From: an uncultured Bacteroidales bacterium
Lineage (GTDB): Bacteria > Bacteroidota > Bacteroidia > Bacteroidales > UBA932
Direction of reading: 5' to 3'
Assembly (NCBI GenBank): GCA_944323845.1
Contig: CALUUA010000001.1
Location: forward strand, 124,001 to 188,000
Length of the DNA stretch: 64,000 bases
Shown: positions 17,487 to 25,361 of the stretch, one piece after another
Position numbering within the stretch: position 1 is the first letter of the stretch
How the letters are laid out: the number at the start of each line of letters is the position of its first letter
Position numbers and translations under genes: made by a program
Notes under the pieces: model-generated
The model's input: the letters and a program-made list of their open reading frames with translations, nothing else
The model's database searches: none
What the model was told of the DNA's origin: nothing

Positions 17487-18368
17487 ATGCTTAAGAAGCT
17501 GCCTGCATATCTGCTTGAGAAGAACCGGCTTGTCGGTACGGTGACATTCTCCGTGCTCTTCGCCCTGATTTTCCTTAATATCTATATCCCTTTTTCGGAT
17601 ACGGCATGGTTCGGTCTCGGAAACTCGCAGACATTCCTCTTTACGGCCGGCTTTGCGTTCATTTCCATTCTGATCCTTGTGCTCAGCCGCACAGTCATGT
17701 ACCAGACCGGCAAGTTTGTCGTGTTTACCTATCTCGGCTATGTCCTGTGGTGCATTCTGGAGGTCCTGCTCATCTGCGTATTCTATGCATTTGTCACCAT
17801 AGACGTGGTGCGGCCGGGGGACGGCTCCTGGATCGGGATCTTTTCCAGAGCCTTGCCATATGGGTCGATATCGCTGATTATCCCTTACATCCTCTCGGGA
17901 ATGTATTTCACCATAATGGAGAAGAACAAGACCATCCGTCTTATGAACAGTCCCGAGGTCGTGTCGGATGAGCCGGTTTCCGCGAAACCGGAAGGGAAGA
18001 TCACCCTTTTCGATGACGGTGGCGCACTCAGATTGTCCGTCAGGACATCGAACCTGTATTATATAGAATCCGATGACAATTATATAAAGGTCTGGTACCT
18101 CGATGCGAGGGCGGAACTGAAGACTTATATGATGAGGTGCCGTCTCAAAACGGTGGAGCAGAGCTTCCGGGATACTTCTCTGGTGCGATGCCATCGGAAG
18201 TATATCGTGAATCTTGACCGCGTGAAGGTTTTGAGAAAGGAGAAGGATGCCTATTATCTGGATCTGGACTGCGATTCCATCCCTCCGCTCCCGGTCTCAA
18301 GGACTTATGCGGCGGCGGTGCTGGACAGGTTCCGGAAAAGCCCGGACAAGGTGCGCAGGGAAGCCTGA
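17487..18368 (+). CDS. membrane-embedded LytTR-domain transcription regulator
   Basis: A 293-residue protein. Residues 15-155 hold about four membrane-spanning helices (for example GTVTFSVLFALIFLNIYIP, TFLFTAGFAFISILILVL, YLGYVLWCILEVLLICVFYAF and SLIIPYILSGMYF). Residues 185-285 form a LytTR DNA-binding domain, with YYIESDDNYIKVWY, MRCRLKTVEQSF, LVRCHRKYIVNLDRV and LPVSRTYA. There is no receiver domain, so the membrane part is probably the sensor. It is divergent from the fab operon across a repeat array that fits its binding mode. Control of itself and of fatty-acid synthesis is my inference; it is not described to my knowledge. Confidence 0.88.
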   Translation: MLKKLPAYLLEKNRLVGTVTFSVLFALIFLNIYIPFSDTAWFGLGNSQTFLFTAGFAFISILILVLSRTVMYQTGKFVVFTYLGYVLWCILEVLLICVFYAFVTIDVVRPGDGSWIGIFSRALPYGSISLIIPYILSGMYFTIMEKNKTIRLMNSPEVVSDEPVSAKPEGKITLFDDGGALRLSVRTSNLYYIESDDNYIKVWYLDARAELKTYMMRCRLKTVEQSFRDTSLVRCHRKYIVNLDRVKVLRKEKDAYYLDLDCDSIPPLPVSRTYAAAVLDRFRKSPDKVRREA

Positions 18369-18402
18369 TGCCTGATCCGGAAAGGCAGGCCAGCTCAGTC
18401 CG

Positions 18403-18825
18403 TCAGCGTCTTTTTCTGGAGGAGCGCAGACGTGCCGCGGACTGTACCATGGCTTCATCCAAAAATATGTTCCTGGCAGCCAGTACGTCGAGTATGGCGG
18501 CAATGAGAGGGAAGATGGCGGTAAACGAGAAGACCATGTCTCCCATGTTCCTGAAATAATCTACCCCGAGCCATATCTGGAAAGCCAGCAGCACGATAGC
18601 TGAAATGGTGCAGAGACGCATCTGGATCATTCTGGCCTTGAAAAGGAGCAGGCTGATCAGGTTTGACAGGAATGTCATGATTGAAAACAGCAGGTATGGC
18701 AGGTATTCACGATAAAGTATCGCGCTTTCCCCTTCGCCGAAAGTAGTGGCGAATCTGCTGAAAAACAATGATCCTATAAGCGCTGTCGCAATGGCCAGGT
18801 ATAATGTCTGTATTCTCTGCCACAT
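18403..18825 (-). CDS. DUF4293 family membrane protein
   Basis: A 140-residue integral membrane protein with four hydrophobic helices, starting MWQRIQTLYLAIATALIGSL, which matches the usual DUF4293 opening in Bacteroidota (a charged IQTxYL start, then helices). A longer frame to 18873 adds a hydrophilic tail that does not fit. The C-terminus is short and basic (RLRSSRKRR). Function is unknown. It is convergent with the LytTR gene, with 34 bases between the stops and no clear terminator. Confidence 0.8.
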   Translation of the reverse strand: MWQRIQTLYLAIATALIGSLFFSRFATTFGEGESAILYREYLPYLLFSIMTFLSNLISLLLFKARMIQMRLCTISAIVLLAFQIWLGVDYFRNMGDMVFSFTAIFPLIAAILDVLAARNIFLDEAMVQSAARLRSSRKRR

Positions 18826-18899
18826 GGTAAAATCCGGTTGATGAATGATTTTTTCCTGATTAAGAATGTGCAAAAATAGGAAAAATCACCGGAAAAAAC

Positions 18900-18907
18900 T
18901 ATATTTG
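18900..18907 (+). promoter_or_regulatory. promoter -7 element for the nucleoside phosphorylase gene
   Basis: TATATTTG matches TAnnTTTG and lies 20 bases upstream of the start codon at 18928. I find no good -33 TTTG at the right distance. Confidence 0.45.
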
Positions 18908-18927
18908 ACACAATAAGTACCCAAATT

Positions 18928-19794
18928 ATGATAGCAGAGTCTGAACTTATAATCAATGATGACGGATCGGTATTCCATCTTCATCTCAAGCCGGAGGAAC
19001 TTGCTGACAATGTGATTCTTGTCGGTGATCCCGGACGTGTGGACATCATATCGGAATATCTTCAGGACAAGGAGTTCCGCCATCAGTCGAGGGAATTCGT
19101 GTCCGTGACCGGAAAATACCGGGGGACGAGGATCACTGCCCTGTCTACAGGTATAGGTACGGACAATATCGACATCGTGATGAACGAACTGGATGCCCTG
19201 GCGAACATAGATTTCTCCACCAGAGAAATCAAGCCTGTCAGAAAATCCCTCAATATCCTGCGTATAGGCACTTCCGGTGCGATCCAGCCGGATATTCCTC
19301 TGGGTTCTTTCGTCTTTTCACATATTTCAGTCGGCTGCGACGGCCTTCTGAACTGGTATGCCGGAAGGGATAAAATCGCCATGCAGGACATAGAAGATGC
19401 CTTCAAGGCGCATACGCATTGGGACAGCCATCTTCCGGCCCCGTATTTCGTAAAGGCCGGACGGGACATGACCGCCCGCTTCGAAGACTGTACCGTCAAG
19501 GGGATGACCATAGCTGCATCCGGCTTTTACGGTCCTCAGGGAAGGGTGCTCCGTATGCCTTTGGCCATGCCTGACATGCTGGATACATTCGCTTCATTCC
19601 GCTTCGGTGGCTGGAGGGTGACCAATTTCGAGATGGAAGGGTCGGCCATTGCCGGCATTGCCGCGCATCTGGGGCATAATGCTGGCACCGTGTGCTGCAT
19701 CATTGCGAACAGGCACCTGAAGTCGAGCAATCCGGATTACAAGCCTCAGGTGCGCAAATTGATCGAGCTTTCTCTGGACAGGCTCTCCCGTTAG
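18928..19794 (+). CDS. nucleoside phosphorylase (uridine phosphorylase-like)
   Basis: A 288-residue PNP/UDP-family enzyme. Visible motifs are VGDPGRVDIISEYL (phosphate-binding GDPxR), STGIGTDNIDIVMNEL, RIGTSGAIQPDIPLGS and the substrate-binding NFEMEGSAIAGIAAHLG, which carries the EMEG signature. It cleaves uridine or related nucleosides with phosphate for pyrimidine salvage. Specificity between uridine and purine nucleosides is uncertain. Its stop codon overlaps the stop of the convergent esterase gene (19791-19794). Confidence 0.85.
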   Translation: MIAESELIINDDGSVFHLHLKPEELADNVILVGDPGRVDIISEYLQDKEFRHQSREFVSVTGKYRGTRITALSTGIGTDNIDIVMNELDALANIDFSTREIKPVRKSLNILRIGTSGAIQPDIPLGSFVFSHISVGCDGLLNWYAGRDKIAMQDIEDAFKAHTHWDSHLPAPYFVKAGRDMTARFEDCTVKGMTIAASGFYGPQGRVLRMPLAMPDMLDTFASFRFGGWRVTNFEMEGSAIAGIAAHLGHNAGTVCCIIANRHLKSSNPDYKPQVRKLIELSLDRLSR

Positions 19795-20750
19795 TTCCCG
19801 CCGTACAGTTCCCTTCTGGACTGATGCCCGACCTTGACTATGGACGGGTCCTCTATCGTCATGTCCGTGATTTCCCTCTTCCCGCCCATGACGGTATTTT
19901 CCAGAAATTCGAACTGGTATTCTGTGGTATCATCCAGAATTGCCGCTATTTCGTGCCCGCAGTCCTTGTACCTTAATATTGTGTAGCAGTATCCGAATTT
20001 TTCGAATCTTCCGGCTATCTTGTCGGAACCGAAGAACCCTATGTTGAAGAATTTGATCTGCTTGTAGTTCACCAGTTTGTCTGCAGTCCCGTGTACCAGA
20101 AGCGTAGGTGCAGGCGCGGTGGCGTACTTCAGTTTTCCGTTTCTGGAAAGTATGCCTCCCGAGAAAGACATGACCCCGGCATATCTGAATCCTGAAGGCA
20201 TTTCTGCTGCATATTTTGTCCTGTTGCACAGTTCATAGTCTGCCTGAAGCACCGTAATCGCCCCTGCCGACGAACCGCAGGTCACGATGTTCTCCGGATC
20301 CACCCCGAGGGCATCCGAGTTGTCGATGATATATCCTGTGGCGCTGAACAGATCTTCCACTGCCATGTGGATGGCCTTGTCCAATACGTTTACCTGCGCG
20401 ATTCCGACACTTCTGACCCCTTTCAGACCCAGCCTGTAGTCGATGGCGATGATTCTGTAGCCGTTGTCAGTCATCATTTTATACCATGGAGTCAGATACG
20501 GGTCGTCGCGCCTGCCTGTGATGAATCCGCCTCCGAATACGAATATGACCGTAGGCTTTTCACGTCCGCCTATGCTTGTCTCGCTTCCTTCCGCCGGCTC
20601 GTAGACATCCATGAACAGTTCGCAGGTATCTCTCTGTGCGAACATATAGGTCGCGTCCGGAAGTATCGCAGGTTTTCCACCTGCATTTTCAGCCTTTGCT
20701 GCAGTTCCTGCAATCAGGATGGCTGCCGCCAATAAGATTTTCCTTATCAT
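19791..20750 (-). CDS. secreted alpha/beta-hydrolase (carboxylesterase-like)
   Basis: A 319-residue protein with signal peptide MIRKILLAAAILIAGTAAKA. The fold has the oxyanion motif VFVFGGGFITGRR, the nucleophile elbow CGSSAGAITVLQA, an acid region near LLVHGTADKLVNY and the histidine in KDCGHEIA. It is related to BD-FAE/esterase families of Bacteroidota that act on acyl groups in the periplasm. The substrate is unknown. Its start lies 6 bases after the stop of the HAD gene on the same strand, so it is downstream of it in an operon. The two stop codons with the convergent phosphorylase gene overlap. Confidence 0.8.
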   Translation of the reverse strand: MIRKILLAAAILIAGTAAKAENAGGKPAILPDATYMFAQRDTCELFMDVYEPAEGSETSIGGREKPTVIFVFGGGFITGRRDDPYLTPWYKMMTDNGYRIIAIDYRLGLKGVRSVGIAQVNVLDKAIHMAVEDLFSATGYIIDNSDALGVDPENIVTCGSSAGAITVLQADYELCNRTKYAAEMPSGFRYAGVMSFSGGILSRNGKLKYATAPAPTLLVHGTADKLVNYKQIKFFNIGFFGSDKIAGRFEKFGYCYTILRYKDCGHEIAAILDDTTEYQFEFLENTVMGGKREITDMTIEDPSIVKVGHQSRRELYGGN

Positions 20751-20755
20751 TTCAA

Positions 20756-21430
20756 TCAGATTTGAAGTATCATATTTCCAAGTTCTTCAGGGCTGCCGCA
20801 CAATGCGTCCGGCTGCCATGCTTCAAGTTCTTCCCGGGTCCGGAATCCCCACAGCACCCCGGCTGTCACCACTCCTGCATTTTTCCCGGTCTCCATGTCT
20901 ACATCCGAGTCTCCGGCATACAGCACTTCCGACGGCAGGAGCCTTTCCCCGAAGGCGGCCTCTGCTTCCCGGACTATTCCCGGATCCGGTTTGATGGGTT
21001 TCCCGTCCCTCTGCCCGAGGATTTTCACGAAATTCCGTTCGCCGAAAAACCGTTTGACCAGAGCTTCAGTCCCCTCCTGATATTTGTTCGAGGCTACCGC
21101 CAATGCTATTCCGGCCTTTTCCAGCCTTTCCAGCATTTCCGGTATCCCGCGGTACGGTCTGGTGAAGTCGGACTTGTGCTCGTTGTAGTATGGAATGAAG
21201 AAGCTCTTCATTTTCATGATCTGCTCCTCTGTCCGGGCTTCCTCCGGCAGGGCTCCCCTGAACAGATTATATATTCCGCGGCCTACCAGCATATTGTACT
21301 CGCCCGGCTCCCTTTTCCGGAATCCGCATGATTCCAATGCGAAATTGCATGCCCTGCCCAGATCCTCTATCGTATCCAGCAAAGTCCCGTCAAGATCGAA
21401 AATTGCAAGTTTAATTTTTGATTGTGCCAT
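20756..21430 (-). CDS. HAD hydrolase, phosphoglycolate phosphatase-like
   Basis: A 224-residue HAD enzyme. Motif I is LAIFDLDGTLLDTIEDLGRA, motif II the AVASNKY serine segment, motif III the lysine in RDGKPIKPDPGIV, and motif IV YAGDSDVDMETGKNAG. This is the standard Gph-like layout, with DSxxD in motif IV. It would dephosphorylate 2-phosphoglycolate or similar small phosphates in the cytoplasm. The start MAQSKIKLAI at 21430 is preferred; another ATG lies at 21442. The secreted esterase gene follows 6 bases downstream. Confidence 0.82.
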   Translation of the reverse strand: MAQSKIKLAIFDLDGTLLDTIEDLGRACNFALESCGFRKREPGEYNMLVGRGIYNLFRGALPEEARTEEQIMKMKSFFIPYYNEHKSDFTRPYRGIPEMLERLEKAGIALAVASNKYQEGTEALVKRFFGERNFVKILGQRDGKPIKPDPGIVREAEAAFGERLLPSEVLYAGDSDVDMETGKNAGVVTAGVLWGFRTREELEAWQPDALCGSPEELGNMILQI

Positions 21431-21495
21431 ACTTTGGTACATTACAGCCCTATCTTTGCGACAGAATCAAGTGAAAACCTTAAAATCTGTCAGTC

Positions 21496-21621
21496 ATGAA
21501 AAATACGGATTATACTATTGAGAATCTCAGTTCATTCATTTCTTCGGCTCAGTCTTTCAGCGACATCCTCGATCTGGTGAAGGAATTCGATCTGGAACTT
21601 ACCGGTGTCAGCCTTTCATAG
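21496..21621 (+). CDS. possible 41-residue small protein
   Basis: An ATG-started frame encodes 41 residues (MKNTDYTIENLSSFISSAQ, then SFSDILDLVKEFDLELTGVSLS) and ends with TAG. It has no signal peptide or membrane segment and would be helical and acidic. A TATCTTTG sequence at 21451-21458 matches the -7 element, 37 bases upstream of the start, though no clear -33 is present. It is divergent from the HAD gene and its end overlaps the Clp ATPase gene by 14 bases. I recognise no family. Codon use looks ordinary, but a frame this short could be chance. Confidence 0.4.
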   Translation: MKNTDYTIENLSSFISSAQSFSDILDLVKEFDLELTGVSLS

Positions 21622-23950
21622 CTGCCGTCGTGCCCGAGCCGTTCTTGTCCGGAACGATGTACAGACGTCTGTCGGAAACTGATTCCCCATTCTCCGCCGG
21701 CGTCTTCCCGTCCGTGATGATGAACTCCGATACAGGATCTTCGATGTATTTCTGTATCGCCCTTTTCAGCGGGCGGGCGCCGTATGACGGATCGAAACCG
21801 GCATCCAGCACTATTTTCTTCGCTGCCGACGTGATGGTCAGCTTGTATCCCGCTGCCGAAACGCGTTCCCGGAGATCGCGCAGCTCGATTTCCACTATTT
21901 TGCCCAAATCATCCTTGGTCAGGGAGTTGAAGAAGATCTGCTCGTCTATCCTGTTCAGAAATTCAGGCGGGAAAAGCCTTTTTATGGATTTTTCCAGAAT
22001 ATTTTTCCGCTTTTCTTCTATCGAGCCTGCCGATGTGGCGAAGCCCAGGCCGGAGCCGAATTCATCGACTTCGCGGCTGCCCACATTGGATGTCATGATC
22101 ATAATGGTGTTCCTGAAATCCACTGTCCTGCCGTTGCTGTCGGTCAGCCGGCCTTCGTCCAGAACCTGAAGAAGGAGGTTGAAGATATCGGGATGCGCCT
22201 TCTCTATTTCATCGAGAAGGACGACGCAGTACGGCTTTCTCCTCACCCGTTCGCTCAGCTGTCCGCCTTCTTCGAATCCGACATAGCCAGGAGGGGCTCC
22301 TATCAGCTTGGAAGCCGTGAACTTTTCCATGTATTCGCTCATGTCTATTCTTACCATGCTTTCTTCTGAGTCGAAAAGATACCCGGCCAGTGATTTTGCA
22401 AGCTGGGTCTTTCCTACGCCGGTAGGCCCGAAGAACAGGAACGAACCGATGGGCCTGTGCGGATCCTTGATTCCTGCACGGTTCCTTCTTATGGCCCTGA
22501 CTACTTTTTCTATCGCCTCATCCTGTCCTATGACCATTTCCTTCAGCCTGTCTTCCATCTTTATGAGTCTGGCCCTTTCCGAGGATGCCACCTTATATAC
22601 AGGTATGCCTGTCATGGTGGAAATCACGGTGGCTACGTCTTCTTCCGTGACTTTCGGCAGGTCACCGGCTTTCTTTTCAGGGTGTTTCAGCCTGACCATG
22701 GAACCTGCCTCGTCCATCACGTCTATCGCCTTGTCCGGAAGACATCTGTCCGTGATGTAGCGGTCGGACAGCTTTACGCACGCTTCGATGGCGCTGTCGG
22801 TGTAATTCACGAAATGGAAGAACTCGTATTTCATCTGCAGGAGCTTCAGGATTTTCATGGTCTGCGGGATGTCTGCCGGTTCTACCATTATTTTCTGGAA
22901 TCTCCGGTCCAGCGCACCGTCTTTCTCCACGATTTTCCTGAATTCGTCCATCGTGGTGGCTCCTATGCAGTGTATTTCTCCTCTGGCGAGGGCCGGCTTC
23001 AGGATGTTGGCGGCATCCAGACTGCCGCTTGCCCCTCCGGCTCCGACTATGGTGTGGAACTCGTCTATGAACAGTATGATGTCCGGGTTGCTGCTTATTT
23101 CATTGATGATGGCTTTCAGCCTTTTCTCGAAGTCGCCCCTGAATTTGGTGCCGGCTACGATAGAGGCTATGTCCAGCGATATTATCCGTTTCCCGAGCAG
23201 GGCGGGAGTAGTGTCGCCGTCGGCGATTCGCTGCGCTATGGCTTCCACGATGGCCGATTTCCCGACTCCGGGATCGCCGACCAGCATGGGGTTGTTCTTT
23301 TTCCGCCGTCCCAGTATCTGTATGACCCTTTCGATTTCGGCTTCCCGTCCTGAAACAGGATCCAGCTTGCCGTCGATGGCCGCCTGGGTGAGGTCGTATC
23401 CGTATTTTTCCAAAGTGGAAGATTCTTCGGAATGTTCTTTCCTTTCCTCTTCATCCTGATGTGCCCGGCTCTCGTCTTCCGTGTCTTTCCCGGCAGTATC
23501 TCTGGAGAAGAGACCGGCTGCTTCCATGTAGTTCCTGACGCAGTCGTAGTCTATTCCCCTGTCATTCAGCCATGTCTGGCCGAATCCGCTGACAGAGCTG
23601 CGCAGCAGGGCCAGAAGCAGGTGCTCGGGACGTACTATGCCCGATTCTGCCTTTGTGGCCTCGAATATCGTAATGCTCAGGATATTGTAGGCGCCTCTGG
23701 ACAACGATACTTTTTCGTACTCTGAAAAAGGTATGTATTTGTCGGTCCTGATATTTTCATCGATAGCCTGTTTCAGAGCCTCCAGATCCACACTCAGACC
23801 CTGCAGAGACTCCGCTGCGGCATTCTCCCTGTGACGGATGATTCCCAGAAGCAGGTGATCCGGAGAGATGCCGTAGCTTCCCGTCCTCATCGCCTCGTCT
23901 CTGGCGAAATTGATGATTATGTTAAGTTCTTTCGATATCTTGATTTCCAT
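21608..23950 (-). CDS. ATP-dependent Clp protease ATP-binding subunit (ClpA/ClpC type)
   Basis: A 780-residue double-AAA+ unfoldase. An N-terminal repeat domain (SPDHLLLGIIRH, RPEHLLLALLRS) is followed by AAA-1 with Walker A VGDPGVGKSAIVEAIA and Walker B IILFIDEFHTIVGAGG, and AAA-2 with GPTGVGKTQLAKSLAG and VVLLDEIEKAHPDIF. The loop GLGFATS fits the ClpP-contacting LGF/IGL loop. The linker between the two modules is short and I see no clear UVR motif, so it is more ClpA-like in layout than ClpC. It would unfold substrates for ClpP. It lies alone on its strand, 61 bases from the methyltransferase gene upstream. Confidence 0.9.
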   Translation of the reverse strand: MEIKISKELNIIINFARDEAMRTGSYGISPDHLLLGIIRHRENAAAESLQGLSVDLEALKQAIDENIRTDKYIPFSEYEKVSLSRGAYNILSITIFEATKAESGIVRPEHLLLALLRSSVSGFGQTWLNDRGIDYDCVRNYMEAAGLFSRDTAGKDTEDESRAHQDEEERKEHSEESSTLEKYGYDLTQAAIDGKLDPVSGREAEIERVIQILGRRKKNNPMLVGDPGVGKSAIVEAIAQRIADGDTTPALLGKRIISLDIASIVAGTKFRGDFEKRLKAIINEISSNPDIILFIDEFHTIVGAGGASGSLDAANILKPALARGEIHCIGATTMDEFRKIVEKDGALDRRFQKIMVEPADIPQTMKILKLLQMKYEFFHFVNYTDSAIEACVKLSDRYITDRCLPDKAIDVMDEAGSMVRLKHPEKKAGDLPKVTEEDVATVISTMTGIPVYKVASSERARLIKMEDRLKEMVIGQDEAIEKVVRAIRRNRAGIKDPHRPIGSFLFFGPTGVGKTQLAKSLAGYLFDSEESMVRIDMSEYMEKFTASKLIGAPPGYVGFEEGGQLSERVRRKPYCVVLLDEIEKAHPDIFNLLLQVLDEGRLTDSNGRTVDFRNTIMIMTSNVGSREVDEFGSGLGFATSAGSIEEKRKNILEKSIKRLFPPEFLNRIDEQIFFNSLTKDDLGKIVEIELRDLRERVSAAGYKLTITSAAKKIVLDAGFDPSYGARPLKRAIQKYIEDPVSEFIITDGKTPAENGESVSDRRLYIVPDKNGSGTTAAMKG

Positions 23951-24011
23951 TGTCCCGCAGAATAAGTTTCATGCAAAATTACAAAGAACGGCCGTAATTC
24001 CATGCATCCGG

Positions 24012-25136
24012 TCATTTTTCCATCAGGAACAGGTATTCCTTGTGCTTCCCGGTGTCGTTGAGCCATTCTTTTGTCCGGGAGAGAGAGGACATGACGTTTT
24101 TCCTGTAATCTATTTCCTTGGCGGAAACCAGCCTCCCTCGGGAACTGATTATCTCGGACAGTTCTTCCTTTGCGGCCCTGCCTCCCGAACTGTATGAAAG
24201 GAGTATATATCGTGAATCGGTCTCCGCTATCATTTTGTCGATGGCCTGCATCGCTATCGACTTGCCCTCCGAATCTTTCTTGAAGTCTTCGAAAACCGAG
24301 GATGCATACTTGTCATGGGTATCATCCCTGCGGTTGGCTTTCCCGAATACCGCCGGCTTGTCGTTCAGCACGATTGTTTTCCATATATGATAATAAGACG
24401 CGTATCTGACCCTGCTCGGCGGCATTTTTTCGTTGTTTGATCCGTACGGGGGATCGAGGTATGCCAGATCGTGCCGTACCTTTACGGCATCGAATACGTC
24501 TTCTCTCGTGACACTGTTTGCGGTTTTTATCCTGAATCTCTTCGGCAGCCGCATTTTCATTGTATTGCAGGATCTGGCAGACCAGCCGGACAGGTATGCG
24601 GCAAAATGTCCCAAAGTATTGTCTACGGCATCCATGGCCAGAATCAGACTTGTCAGCAGGACGGACTTGTCGGTAAAGCCGAGTCCATACTCATCTATTC
24701 TGTCCCTGATGGCATCGAGTTTTCTTGTGTTGTGGAGCCTGAACGGCATTTTTCCCTGCGGGTCGTCGCTTCCGTAATGTTCCGTGAACCAGCCGTCATA
24801 GCCCGGAAGCGAATTGAGTTCGTCGATCATGGGCTGATAAAAGGAATCAGGCTTGTCCGCCAGAAGATAGCAGTTCCCGAACACTTCCGACCATTCGGAA
24901 ATGTCGTTGGCGGTCACATCGTATCCGAGCTGCGACAAGGCCTGGGAAACCCTTGTCGTTCCGCTGAAACCGTCGAGAATGTCCCTGACTTGCAGACCTC
25001 GGATTTCCCCGATGATATAGGGCAGAAGCCTCAGCTTTGATCCTGTGTATTTTATTCCCTCTGTCGGCGGGATATCCGCCGTATCGGACGGGAGCCTGTC
25101 CGGTTTGTCCGTTTTGCCTGAACAGTTTGCCGACAT
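24012..25136 (-). CDS. orphan D12-class N6-adenine DNA methyltransferase
   Basis: A 374-residue protein. Motif X is KYTGSKLRLLPYI, motif I is ILDGFSGTTRVSQALSQLG (SAM binding) and motif IV is LAYLDPPYGSNN with the catalytic DPPY. This order, X-I-IV, is that of D12/alpha-class adenine methyltransferases such as Dam and M.EcoRV-like enzymes. No restriction endonuclease gene is adjacent, so it may be a solitary regulator or a remnant. The first 28 residues are polar and may not be part of the core. A minus-strand promoter-like TATTTTTG lies at 25182-25189. Confidence 0.88.
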   Translation of the reverse strand: MSANCSGKTDKPDRLPSDTADIPPTEGIKYTGSKLRLLPYIIGEIRGLQVRDILDGFSGTTRVSQALSQLGYDVTANDISEWSEVFGNCYLLADKPDSFYQPMIDELNSLPGYDGWFTEHYGSDDPQGKMPFRLHNTRKLDAIRDRIDEYGLGFTDKSVLLTSLILAMDAVDNTLGHFAAYLSGWSARSCNTMKMRLPKRFRIKTANSVTREDVFDAVKVRHDLAYLDPPYGSNNEKMPPSRVRYASYYHIWKTIVLNDKPAVFGKANRRDDTHDKYASSVFEDFKKDSEGKSIAMQAIDKMIAETDSRYILLSYSSGGRAAKEELSEIISSRGRLVSAKEIDYRKNVMSSLSRTKEWLNDTGKHKEYLFLMEK

Positions 25137-25149
25137 CTTTCCGTGAGAT

Positions 25150-25189
25150 TATATTTGCCGGTTTACGGCCGTTTCCGCCGGCAAAAATA
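25150..25189. promoter_or_regulatory. inverted repeat with promoter -7 elements facing both ways
   Basis: TATATTTGCCGG (25150-25161) and CCGGCAAAAATA (25178-25189) form an inverted repeat with one mismatch. Each arm ends in a TAnnTTTG element, one per strand, between the divergent methyltransferase and gyrA genes. The minus-strand copy has GTTG 20 bases upstream. It may be a promoter pair or an operator. Confidence 0.45.
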
Positions 25190-25272
25190 GGGATATTGGA
25201 AATGAACTGCAACATTATTTGAATATAAGGGCCAAACTGTGGTCTGCCATTAGATGAATCGGAAAAAAATGC

Positions 25273-25280
25273 TATATTTG
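25273..25280 (+). promoter_or_regulatory. promoter -7 element of gyrA
   Basis: TATATTTG matches TAnnTTTG and lies 81 bases before the gyrA start. No TTTG is found 19-21 bases upstream. Confidence 0.4.
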
Positions 25281-25361
25281 CAGAATGTGTCCGGATCAGG
25301 AGCGTGGGTAGTCCATTGCCGGTACCGGCACCTGACAATTTGAAAATTCAGGAGATTTTTT

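Noticed and set aside
24012..25136. Complete restriction-modification system
   Set aside because: Neighbours are a Clp ATPase and gyrA; no endonuclease-like gene is present.
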